From assembly GCA_003023485.1 (NCBI GenBank), contig PXSG01000006.1, forward strand, positions 1 through 19,885: a DNA stretch of 19,885 nucleotides. Direction: 5' to 3'. Position 1 is the first letter of the stretch. Each line of letters opens with the position of its first letter. Positions 14,598-19,885 of this stretch are shown here, piece by piece. The stretch comes from Halobacteriales archaeon SW_10_68_16. Its GTDB lineage: Archaea; Halobacteriota; Halobacteria; Halobacteriales; Haloarculaceae. Under the pieces are notes generated by a model. The model made no database searches and was not told where the DNA came from. It was given only the letters and a program-made list of their open reading frames with translations. The position numbers and the translations under genes are program-made.

Positions 14598-14872
14598 TCG
14601 GGCTTCTCGAGCGTCTCGGACTCCTCGGTGACCGTCTGTCTGTGTTCTCTGACCTGCTGCATCTCTTCCGGATTCCGGTGGTAGTAGGCCAGTGCGTCGT
14701 ACACGTCGGCGAGATCGAGATTCAGCCTGTCAGCGACGGTCTCGGGTCGCAACCCCCGATTCTCCACCCGCTCGTGGACGTGGAGGACAGTCACGCGGCT
14801 CCCTTCGATGTGGGGCTCGTCGTGGATCTCCGACTCCTCGCCGGAGACGATCCGATGTTTCGTCACCGCCAT
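14594..14872 (-). CDS. DUF433 antitoxin
   Basis: 92 residues. The core PHIEGSRVTVLHVHERVENR is the DUF433 signature (a conserved Pro, Gly, Arg and Val in a winged-helix-like fold), followed by PETVADRLNLDLADVYDALA and YYHRNPEEM. The charged C-terminal tail (VREHRQTVTEESETLEKPE) probably binds the toxin. DUF433 proteins are the usual partners of DUF5615 toxins. The start at 14872 is set by a TATA-like element centred exactly 27 nt upstream; the frame stays open much further upstream, but without family similarity. Confidence 0.85.
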   Translation of the reverse strand: MAVTKHRIVSGEESEIHDEPHIEGSRVTVLHVHERVENRGLRPETVADRLNLDLADVYDALAYYHRNPEEMQQVREHRQTVTEESETLEKPE

Positions 14873-14894
14873 ACCGGTGCTTGGTCGAGGATTG

Positions 14895-14903
14895 ACAAAA
14901 AAC
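14895..14903 (-). promoter_or_regulatory. TATA-like element for the DUF433/DUF5615 pair
   Basis: GTTTTTTGT on the minus strand is centred 27 nt before the ATG at 14872. Confidence 0.5.
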
Positions 14904-14936
14904 CCGCGTCGATGACTGCCGTTCGTCGTTGAGACG

Positions 14937-15611
14937 TTACCCGAACCGCTCGACGATGCTCGCTCCCTCGACGTAGGGAATGTCGTTGCGCTCGGCGTAG
15001 GCACGCGCGGCAGCGGGTGGCAGGGCACCGCCGGTCTCGTCGTCGAGCATCTCACAGACCACCGCCGCGGGTGGCAGGTCCGCCGCACCGGCGAGCGCGA
15101 TGGCCATCTCCGTGTGGCCCTGTCGGTCGGCGAGCAAACCCGGCGCGGCCCGAAGCAGGTGGACGTGGCCCGGCGCGTGGAAGGTGGCCGCGAAGTCGAA
15201 CGTCTCGGGGTCGGCCGCGGCGTCGGCCAGCGCCCGGATGGTCAGCGAGCGGTCCTCGTCGGTGATGCCCGTGTGGGTCTCGCGGTGGTTGACCGTCAGT
15301 GAAAAGGAAGAGCGGTCGCCGTAGGCGAGTTCGCCGTCGTGGGCCGCCGGGTGGTCGAGGACCTCCCGGACGTAGGGCAACCCGAAGGCGTCGGCGACCG
15401 CTGCCGACAGCGCCACACACACGAGGCCGCCGGCGTCGTTGCGCATGTGCGCGACGGCGTCGGGCGTGACCGCGCCCGCGGGGTAGACGATGTCGGTCTC
15501 GCCCTCGCGGTCGGCGGCGTCGTGGATACAGACCGGCCGCCCGTGCCGGAACGCCTCAATAGCCGACTCGACACCGCCGGCCGTCAGGGAGGCGTCACCG
15601 CTTTTCGACAT
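14937..15611 (-). CDS. ribB: 3,4-dihydroxy-2-butanone-4-phosphate synthase
   Basis: 224 residues. It converts ribulose 5-phosphate to 3,4-dihydroxy-2-butanone 4-phosphate plus formate for riboflavin synthesis. Family motifs are complete: the acidic loop DREGETD at 34-40, [13 protein letters not shown] at 56-68, the active-site [13 protein letters not shown] at 113-125, [11 protein letters not shown] at 145-155, GHTEMA at 165-170 and CEMLDD at 186-191. It is a stand-alone RibB without a fused GTP cyclohydrolase II, as usual in archaea. It overlaps the upstream rbkR gene by 17 nt, so both are one operon under the rbkR promoter. Confidence 0.95.
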   Translation of the reverse strand: MSKSGDASLTAGGVESAIEAFRHGRPVCIHDAADREGETDIVYPAGAVTPDAVAHMRNDAGGLVCVALSAAVADAFGLPYVREVLDHPAAHDGELAYGDRSSFSLTVNHRETHTGITDEDRSLTIRALADAAADPETFDFAATFHAPGHVHLLRAAPGLLADRQGHTEMAIALAGAADLPPAAVVCEMLDDETGGALPPAAARAYAERNDIPYVEGASIVERFG

Positions 15612-16293
15612 CGACTGTCACCTCGCTTCCGTCCTCGAGGTCGAGCACGTCGCGGAGTTTCTCGGGGGCGATCACTTCCAGGTGGTCGTCGCCGTGGTGG
15701 GTCCGCTCCGGGGCGATGACGTGTGCCGGGTCGTAGGTCTCCCCGCCGGCCGAAACCGTTGCCGGGTAGCAGTACGCCGGGCCGTAGGTGCGGTCCTCGT
15801 CCTCCCAGCCCTCGATGGTGATGGGGTCGACGCCGTCCAGTTGCCGGCGGGCACGGATACTCTCCTCGGTGAGGTCGATGTTGAGCGTCCCCGCGAAGGG
15901 TTCGTAGTCGAGTTTCTCGCGGAACTGCCGCATGTAGCCCGGCAGGGAGATGTAGTGGCGTCCCTCGCCCATGCCGCTGGTGACCGTCCCCGACAGCGTC
16001 ACGTCCTCCTCCTCCTCGAAGACGCGCCGGTAGTCGGTGTACTCCGCCCGGAGGCGGCGCTCGCCGTCGCCGGTGAGGCCGACCCACTGGCCGTCGGTGA
16101 CGATCTCCCGTTCGACGTATCCCTCCTCGTCGAGGCCCTGGAGGCGCCGGGAGGCGGTCTGTGTGGACACGCCGAGTCGGTCGGCCAGCGAGGAACACGA
16201 GAGTTTCGCGTCGCCCTCGAGGGCCCCCAGGAGCGCGAGTTCCTTCAGGGTCTGTAACTCGTCGCCCTCGAGGGACTGCCGTGTCTCTTGCAT
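15595..16293 (-). CDS. rbkR: RbkR: winged-helix regulator fused to CTP-dependent riboflavin kinase
   Basis: 232 residues from the ATG at 16293. Residues 1-85 are a winged helix ([20 protein letters not shown], then [20 protein letters not shown] as the recognition helix-turn-helix). Residues 97-232 are the archaeal CTP-dependent riboflavin kinase: [20 protein letters not shown] at 101-120 and [10 protein letters not shown] at 132-141 form the CTP and flavin site, and [20 protein letters not shown] closes the barrel. RbkR proteins both make FMN and control riboflavin genes, an established archaeal bifunctional family. Linkage to ribB fits. The in-frame GTG at 16314 is less likely because the TATA box (16317-16325) is centred 28 nt before the ATG. 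Confidence 0.92.
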   Translation of the reverse strand: MQETRQSLEGDELQTLKELALLGALEGDAKLSCSSLADRLGVSTQTASRRLQGLDEEGYVEREIVTDGQWVGLTGDGERRLRAEYTDYRRVFEEEEDVTLSGTVTSGMGEGRHYISLPGYMRQFREKLDYEPFAGTLNIDLTEESIRARRQLDGVDPITIEGWEDEDRTYGPAYCYPATVSAGGETYDPAHVIAPERTHHGDDHLEVIAPEKLRDVLDLEDGSEVTVDVEKR

Positions 16294-16316
16294 ACCCCAT
16301 CCTTCCCGTGCCACCC

Positions 16317-16325
16317 GGATAAGGA
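16317..16325 (-). promoter_or_regulatory. TATA box of the rbkR-ribB operon
   Basis: TATCCTTAT on the minus strand predicts a leaderless start at 16293. Confidence 0.5.
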
Positions 16326-16343
16326 TAACGGAAGCGTGATGTT

Positions 16344-16357
16344 TCTCAAAAGTGAGA
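16344..16357 (-). repeat. Inverted repeat upstream of the rbkR promoter, candidate RbkR operator
   Basis: TCTCA-AAAG-TGAGA is a perfect 5-bp inverted repeat about 20-35 nt upstream of the TATA box. RbkR regulators act at riboflavin gene promoters including their own, so this is a candidate site. I did not match it to a known consensus. Confidence 0.3.
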
Positions 16358-16421
16358 GAGTAGCGTGCGGGAGGAGCGGTCCGACCGGAGGGTCAGCACT
16401 GCGGTGGTATCATCCTTTCGG

Positions 16422-16451
16422 GACGGCCCCGTCTCCAGGGCGGGGACCGTC
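16422..16451 (-). terminator. GC-rich hairpin after the DUF502 gene
   Basis: GACGGCCCCG pairs with CGGGGACCGTC (one bulged base) around a 9-nt loop, just downstream of the DUF502 stop and before the rbkR promoter. No T-run follows on the minus strand, so a terminator role is only suggested. Confidence 0.3.
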
Positions 16452-16454
16452 ACG

Positions 16455-17093
16455 TCACGTCGCGTCCGCGTCGGCCTCTTCGTCCTGGCTTCGGTCCTCG
16501 GGTTCGCCCTGGGCCGTAACGTCGCCGATGACGTTCTGCAGGTCCTCCTCGCTGGTCTCGCCGAAGCCGGCGCTGAGCAGGCGCGTGAGGGCGTCCTCGA
16601 CGGACTCGCTGGTCTCCTCGTAGTCCGCGGAGTCCATCTCGATGACGAAGCCGGTGGTGATGTTGGGCGCGGTGGGGAAAAACAGGACGTCACGCCCGTC
16701 GGCGGTCTGTTTGCCGGTCTTGAATGCGGTCATCCGGACGCCGGGCCAGGGTTCGATCTTCACGGGGGTCTGGAGGCCCTCGGTGCCCGAGACCGCCGTC
16801 TCGACGGCCATCTTCGAGGCGTTGTAGACGACGCGCAGCCCCGGCAGCCGGTTCATCAGGTCGTCCAGCGTGGACTCGACGACGGTCCCGAGGGCCGTCC
16901 GCATCATGTAGCCGATGCTGAACACGAGCAACACGAACACGACGAGTGTCAGGGCGACCCGCAAGGGGGGTGAGGCGACCGGGACGGGGATCTGTGCCAG
17001 CCGGTTGTACAGCCACAGCAGGACGAAGACCGTCACCAGGAGCGGCAACAGGACGATGAGCCCGCTCGCGAAGTCCCGTTTCCACGTGACCAT
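16455..17093 (-). CDS. DUF502 membrane protein
   Basis: About 212 residues from the ATG at 17093 (a GTG lies directly upstream at 17096). Two N-terminal membrane helices, about 8-29 (ASGLIVLLPLLVTVFVLLWL) and 43-65 (LRVALTLVVFVLLVFSIGYM), precede a soluble domain with the DUF502 blocks RLPGLRVVYNASKMAVETAV, FKTGKQTADGRDVLFFPTAP and NITTGFVIEMD. The C-terminus is a strongly acidic tail (EPEDRSQDEEADADAT). DUF502 proteins occur widely in bacteria and archaea with no settled function. TCTTAACC centred 27 nt upstream supports the start. Confidence 0.88.
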   Translation of the reverse strand: MVTWKRDFASGLIVLLPLLVTVFVLLWLYNRLAQIPVPVASPPLRVALTLVVFVLLVFSIGYMMRTALGTVVESTLDDLMNRLPGLRVVYNASKMAVETAVSGTEGLQTPVKIEPWPGVRMTAFKTGKQTADGRDVLFFPTAPNITTGFVIEMDSADYEETSESVEDALTRLLSAGFGETSEEDLQNVIGDVTAQGEPEDRSQDEEADADAT

Positions 17094-17115
17094 CACCTCG
17101 ACGTGACGGCGGAGC

Positions 17116-17123
17116 GGTTAAGA
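17116..17123 (-). promoter_or_regulatory. TATA-like element for the DUF502 gene
   Basis: TCTTAACC on the minus strand is centred about 27 nt upstream of the ATG at 17093. Confidence 0.5.
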
Positions 17124-17152
17124 GACTGTCCGTTCGTTTCGAGGGCAGACAG

Positions 17153-17958
17153 TCAGCCAGACAGCAACGCCCGTGTGGCAAACTGCGCATTTTCGAGGTT
17201 TTCGCTGATCCGCCGGTAGAAGTAGGACAGCCACCTGTCACCGTAGGGGACGTACTGCCAGACCTCTCGCCGACGTGCGAGGTCCCGCTGTGCGTCCTCG
17301 CGGACGCCCATCAGCATCTGTATCTCGTAGGGAGTCCCGTAGGTTTCGTGGAGGCTGGCCGCCCGCGTCACCATCCGCGGGTCGTGGCTCCCGACCGCGA
17401 TGCCGTCCTCGAAGTGCCGGAACATGTACTCCAGGTGGTCCTCGTAGACGTCGTCGACGGTCGCCTTCTCCTGGTAGGCGACGTCGGGCGGCGGGTCGTA
17501 GGCCCCCTTGACCAGGCGGACCTTGCCCGGGAGGGCTGCCAGTCGCTGGAGGTCGTCCCCGGTGCGCCGGAGGTTCGCCTGCACGCAGACGCCGACCCCG
17601 CCGTCGGTCGCGCGGGCGTGGTCCTCGAAGGCGTCCAGTGTCGCGTCGGTCGTGGTGTGGTCCTCCATGTCGACCCAGACGAAGACGCCCCGCTCGCTGG
17701 CAGACTCGACGACGCGAGCGAGGTTCTCCCGGAAGAGTTCCTCGCCGACCTCCAGGCCCAGTTGCGTGGGTTTGACCGAGAGACAGGCCCGCAGGTCCGC
17801 GCGGGCGATGTCCCCGGCCAGCCGGCAGTACGTCCCCGTATCGGCGTCGGCGGGGTCGCGCGTCTCGCGACGCCGTCCTCGTTCAGCCGGCGGGCGTGTT
17901 CCAGGGCGGTGGCCGCCGACTCGCCGGCGACGAACTGCCTCGCCAGCGGCGGTATCAT
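17153..17958 (-). pseudogene. Proline dehydrogenase, short internal deletion with frameshift
   Basis: FAD-dependent oxidation of proline to delta1-pyrroline-5-carboxylate is the family reaction. Frame A (17958 to about 17869) gives MIPPLARQFVAGESAATALE then HARRLNEDGV. Frame B (from about 17866 to the TGA at 17153) gives ETRDPADADTGTYCRLAGDI and a complete barrel: SVKPTQLGLEVGEELFRENL, VFVWVDMEDHTTTDATLDAF, KVRLVKGAYDPPP, MFRHFEDGIAVGSHDPRM, YEIQMLMGVREDAQ and the C-terminal YRRISENLEN proline-binding helix. Haloarchaeal relatives have about a dozen residues, with NLLGEHY, between the two blocks; these are missing and the frame changes at 17864-17871. Everything downstream is well conserved, so the break is recent or is a sequence error. 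A TATA box centred 26 nt before 17958 supports that start. Confidence 0.8.
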
Positions 17959-17979
17959 GTCCGCCTGTATCCGTCCGCC

Positions 17980-17988
17980 GGATAAGTG
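17980..17988 (-). promoter_or_regulatory. TATA box of the proline dehydrogenase gene
   Basis: CACTTATCC on the minus strand is centred 26 nt before the ATG at 17958. The divergent carS promoter lies about 40 nt away. Confidence 0.5.
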
Positions 17989-18020
17989 CGTATCGACACA
18001 CCACCCGCCAGCGGACGACG

Positions 18021-18028
18021 GGACTAAA
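18021..18028 (+). promoter_or_regulatory. TATA-like element for carS
   Basis: GGACTAAA is centred about 27 nt before the ATG at 18052. This favours that start over the in-frame ATG at 18028, which overlaps the element. Confidence 0.45.
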
Positions 18029-18051
18029 TGACCCGCGGGCGAGCGTCGCGT

Positions 18052-18599
18052 ATGGGACTACACGGTGTCGTCCTGACGGCGCTGTGGGCGATGTTGCCGG
18101 CGTACGTGCCGAACAACGCGGCGGTCCTGGCCGGCGGTGGCCGTCCCATCGACGGCGGCCGCACGCTCGGGGGCCGGCGCCTCCTCGGGGACGGCAAGAC
18201 CTGGCGCGGGACTGCCGTCGGGTGGACGGCTGGCGTCGCGCTCGCACTCCTCCTCCGGCGGCTGCGCGGCCCGGCGAGAGTGACGCTCTCGGGGTCGCGC
18301 TCCCGGACTTCCCGCTGGCCGTCGCGGTGGCGCTCCCGCTGGGGGCGATGCTCGGGGACATCGGGGCCTCCTTCCTCAAACGCCGGACCGGCCGCGAACG
18401 CGGTGCGCCTTTCCCCGGCGTCGATCAGTTCGACTTCGTCATCGGGGCGCTGGCACTCGCCACCGTCGCCGGCCCACAGTGGGTCCTCACGACGTTCACC
18501 TTCCCCGTGGTCGTCGTGGTGGTCGTCGCCACGCCGCTGTTGCACGTCTCGACCAACGTCGGCGCGTACCTGCTCGGCCTGAAAGACGAACCCTATTAA
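18052..18599 (+). pseudogene. carS: CDP-archaeol synthase CarS, one-base frameshift
   Basis: CarS transfers CMP to unsaturated archaeol (2,3-di-O-geranylgeranylglyceryl phosphate) in the membrane. The N-terminal frame reads [20 protein letters not shown], then [20 protein letters not shown] and [20 protein letters not shown]. The C-terminal frame reads [20 protein letters not shown], the metal-site block [36 protein letters not shown] and [18 protein letters not shown]. The frames change at about 18273-18277. Restoring a single G (CCG GCG GAG AGT in place of CCGGCGAGAGT) joins them into a 182-residue protein of normal length with no missing motif. The enzyme is needed for polar lipid synthesis, so a sequence error is more likely than a true null. 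Confidence 0.85.
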
Positions 18600-18600
18600 C
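18592..18600 (+). promoter_or_regulatory. TATA-like element for the winged-helix gene
   Basis: CCTATTAAC is centred about 27 nt before the ATG at 18624. It contains the TAA stop of carS. Confidence 0.5.
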
Positions 18601-18623
18601 GGCGAGCGCCCATCGTCCCGCGT

Positions 18624-18980
18624 ATGGACGATATCGCCTCGCGGTCGCTCTCGGAGAAGGTCGTGGTGCTGTGCCTGGCCGACCTCGGATCGGCGGGGGA
18701 GACCCCGGCCCACACCGCCCGCGTCGTCCGGGCGAGTCGGGAGCACCTCGACGCCGTCGAGGAAGAGACGCTCGGCAAACTCCCGGAGGCAGCGGTCAAC
18801 CGGGCGCTCAACCGCCTCGAAGCGGACGGAATCGTCACGATGGCCGACGCCGACGACCGCTCGCCCGCGGGGAAGGGTCGCCCCGAGTACGCGCTGGCGG
18901 TCGGGACCGACGCCGTCGTGGACGCGCTGGCCGAGGACGACCAGGTGGGGACGCTGGCGGCGCAGGTCGCCGGGACGTAA
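18624..18980 (+). CDS. Winged-helix DNA-binding protein, haloarchaeal unknown
   Basis: 118 residues. The order of secondary structure suggests a winged helix: KVVVLCLADLG, TPAHTARVVRASREHL, AAVNRALNRLEADGIVTMAD as the likely recognition helix and first wing strand, and GRPEYALAV as the second. It looks like a small haloarchaeal transcriptional regulator. No ligand domain is attached, so the signal it responds to is unknown. The predicted transcript is leaderless and independent of carS, although the genes are only 24 nt apart. The family was not matched to a named regulator. Confidence 0.65.
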   Translation: MDDIASRSLSEKVVVLCLADLGSAGETPAHTARVVRASREHLDAVEEETLGKLPEAAVNRALNRLEADGIVTMADADDRSPAGKGRPEYALAVGTDAVVDALAEDDQVGTLAAQVAGT

Positions 18981-18981
18981 G

Positions 18982-18990
18982 CGTTTTTAT
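18982..18990 (+). promoter_or_regulatory. TATA box before the MoxR-like remnant
   Basis: CGTTTTTAT is a good TATA-like element centred about 28 nt before the ATG at 19014, immediately after the stop of the winged-helix gene. Confidence 0.5.
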
Positions 18991-19013
18991 CGCCGAAGCG
19001 ACAGCACGGGGAC

Positions 19014-19103
19014 ATGAACCACGAGACGGCCGGCGAGGTCTGCAGGCGGGTCCTCGGGGCGGTGGGCGACGCGTGTCGGCTGAGACATTCGCCCCCAGGC
19101 TGA
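19014..19103 (+). pseudogene. 29-codon ORF, probable truncated start of a MoxR-family AAA ATPase
   Basis: MNHETAGEVCRRVLGAVGDA, then CRLRHSPPG and a stop. The first 20 residues match the opening helix of haloarchaeal MoxR ATPases, which runs E-x-x-x-V-C-x-R-V-L-x-x-V-x-x-A and is normally followed by a helix and the Walker A loop. Nothing after residue 20 fits. A proper leaderless promoter lies upstream, so the start of a real gene seems to have been kept and the rest lost. The match is short and from memory; an independent small protein is possible. Confidence 0.4.
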
Positions 19104-19123
19104 TAACGATAACGCCGCCCCGG

Positions 19124-19132
19124 GAGTTTTGC
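19124..19132 (+). promoter_or_regulatory. TATA-like element for the DUF309 gene
   Basis: GAGTTTTGC is centred about 28 nt before the ATG at 19156. Confidence 0.4.
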
Positions 19133-19155
19133 CCGCCGGGCCCGAACGCGGCCGC

Positions 19156-19623
19156 ATGGAGCCACACCTCCGGGCGGGCGTCGCAATCTACAACGCCGGC
19201 GGCCACCACGCGGCCCACGACGCCTGGGAGGACCACTGGCTCGGGCTCGACGCGGGCACTGACGACGAGCGGTTCCTCCACGGGCTCATCCAGTTCACCG
19301 CCGCCGTCTACCACGCCCGGAACCGCAACTGGTCGGGCGCGACCGGCCTGGCCGAGGGCGGGCCCGCGGGCCTCGGATTCGAGGCGACCTGCGTCGCGGC
19401 CGACGTCCTCGCCGAGGAGGGCTACGACGAGGAAACCATCGAGCGCGCCGTGACATTCGCCCGCGCCGACCTCGACGCCGGCAAATCCGAGAGCCCGTTC
19501 GTCACTTTCCTGTTCGACTTCGTCCGCGAACCCGAGGACCGGAGCGTCGTCTTCCAGCGTCTCGCGGACCACGTCGGTCGGCGCACCGGCCGCGAGGCGG
19601 ACGTCGAGGGCCTCTTCGAGTGA
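19156..19623 (+). CDS. DUF309-family protein, probably with an internal deletion
   Basis: 155 residues. The N-terminal core AGVAIYNAGGHHAAHDAWED, then HWLGL, carries the DUF309 H-x-x-x-H-D-x-W-E motif, followed by HGLIQFTAAVYHARNRNWSG. The C-terminal helices (FEATCVAADVLAEEG, FVTFLFDFVREPEDRSVVFQ, then RLADHV) also fit. Between them, haloarchaeal relatives carry roughly 50 more residues after GLAE; here GLAE is followed at once by GGPAGLGFEATC. An in-frame loss is therefore suspected right after the 27-nt sequence that recurs at the end of the window. Function unknown; the His/Asp/Glu cluster suggests a metal site. Start chosen by promoter spacing. Confidence 0.75.
   Translation: MEPHLRAGVAIYNAGGHHAAHDAWEDHWLGLDAGTDDERFLHGLIQFTAAVYHARNRNWSGATGLAEGGPAGLGFEATCVAADVLAEEGYDEETIERAVTFARADLDAGKSESPFVTFLFDFVREPEDRSVVFQRLADHVGRRTGREADVEGLFE
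19332..19358 (+). repeat. 27-nt direct repeat, copy 1 (inside the DUF309 gene)
   Basis: Identical over all 27 nt to 19859-19885, but read there in another frame by an unrelated gene. In this copy it encodes W-S-G-A-T-G-L-A-E, which fits the DUF309 family. Confidence 0.9.
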
Positions 19624-19638
19624 CCGGCGGGCCCGGAA

Positions 19639-19647
19639 CCCTTTGTA
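19639..19647 (+). promoter_or_regulatory. TATA-like element for the last gene
   Basis: CCCTTTGTA is centred about 27 nt before the ATG at 19670. Confidence 0.4.
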
Positions 19648-19669
19648 GGAGTGGGAACAAGGACCGGGT

Positions 19670-19885
19670 ATGTCGTTCAGCGCCACCTGGCACAACCTCC
19701 TGGAGAACGTCGAGGAGGTGCCCACGGACGCGACGCTCGTCACGCCACTCTCGGGGCAGGCGTTCCGCGTCGTCGGGACACAGGAACACCGCGTGGTCGT
19801 CGAGTACCGCGAGGACGGCGAGCGCGTCCCCCTGGAGCGCGACCAGTTCGAGACACTCGTCGGGCGCGACCGGCCTGGCCGAGGG
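19670..19885 (+). CDS. Conserved haloarchaeal hypothetical, partial (runs off window)
   Basis: 72 codons, no stop before the window ends. MSFSATWHNLLENVEEVPTD, then ATLVTPLSGQAFRVVGTQEH, RVVVEYREDG and LERDQFETL form a compact beta-rich domain I associate with a short haloarchaeal family of unknown function, in which the DQFETL segment closes a barrel-like N-terminal half. After FETL the translation changes character (VGRDRPGRG), and from that codon on the DNA is the exact 27-nt sequence found in the DUF309 gene. The last nine codons may therefore not belong to this gene. Confidence 0.6.
   Translation, partial: MSFSATWHNLLENVEEVPTDATLVTPLSGQAFRVVGTQEHRVVVEYREDGERVPLERDQFETLVGRDRPGRG
19859..19885 (+). 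repeat. 27-nt direct repeat, copy 2 (window end)
   Basis: Exact copy of 19332-19358, ending at the last base of the window. The base before it differs between copies; the right limit is cut by the window edge. Confidence 0.9.

Noticed and set aside
14873..15088. N-terminal extension of the DUF433 protein
   Set aside because: The extension overlaps ribB antisense-like codons, has no family similarity, and the promoter lies inside it.

Overview
The window reads as chromosomal DNA from a haloarchaeon, probably near Haloarculaceae. The proteins are highly acidic, third codon positions are strongly GC-rich, and the information and lipid genes are archaeal: DnaG/Toprim primase, the CarS lipid enzyme, the RbkR riboflavin kinase-regulator and archaeal-type YchF. 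Almost every gene has a TATA-like element centred about 25-29 nt upstream of its start codon. That is the haloarchaeal leaderless-mRNA layout, and I used it to choose start codons.

Layout. 1-2626: divergent M28-type peptidase and a broken NAD-kinase-like gene, then a two-gene run of a four-helix membrane protein and a proline-racemase-fold enzyme with the dehydratase-type active site (predicted trans-3-hydroxy-L-proline dehydratase). 2659-7888, minus strand: CBS protein, GNAT acetyltransferase with a zinc ribbon, a possible small membrane peptide, an alkylmercury-lyase (MerB) homologue, a YchF/TGS GTPase joined in frame to an aldo/keto reductase, and an orphan CARF-wHTH regulator (HFX_2341 type). 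8021-8964: a small AT-richer accessory patch with a one-helix protein and a HicB-like/PIN toxin-antitoxin pair. 9037-10744: DUF3311 plus sodium:solute symporter. 11017-12225: dnaG with a structured leader. 12235-14201: DMT exporter and ilvE, the latter with a short leaderless upstream ORF. 14259-14872: a second toxin-antitoxin pair (DUF433/DUF5615). 14937-16293: ribB and rbkR, overlapping. 16455-17093: DUF502 membrane protein. 17153-19885: proline dehydrogenase (broken), carS (frameshifted), a winged-helix regulator, a probable MoxR remnant, a DUF309 protein and a partial unknown.

Working together: the ribB-rbkR pair makes and phosphorylates riboflavin and probably regulates itself. Hydroxyproline dehydratase and proline dehydrogenase could feed one proline catabolic route, though they lie about 15 kb apart. 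IlvE next to a DMT exporter suggests amino-acid synthesis coupled to export.

The most striking features are these. (1) A cluster of frame-breaking or segment-removing events hits four to six conserved genes, including carS, whose product is needed for archaeal membrane lipid synthesis. (2) An exact 27-nt sequence lies both inside the DUF309 gene and at the very end of the window, which together with (1) suggests sequence or assembly collapse or, less likely, real decay. (3) The two genes with clear Shine-Dalgarno leaders, dnaG and ilvE, both have the SD inside a small hairpin. (4) ilvE has a 21-codon upstream ORF that starts at the predicted transcript end and overlaps the ilvE start codon. 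I did not find a convincing new multi-gene defence or CRISPR-like system; the accessory content is two toxin-antitoxin pairs and an orphan CARF regulator.
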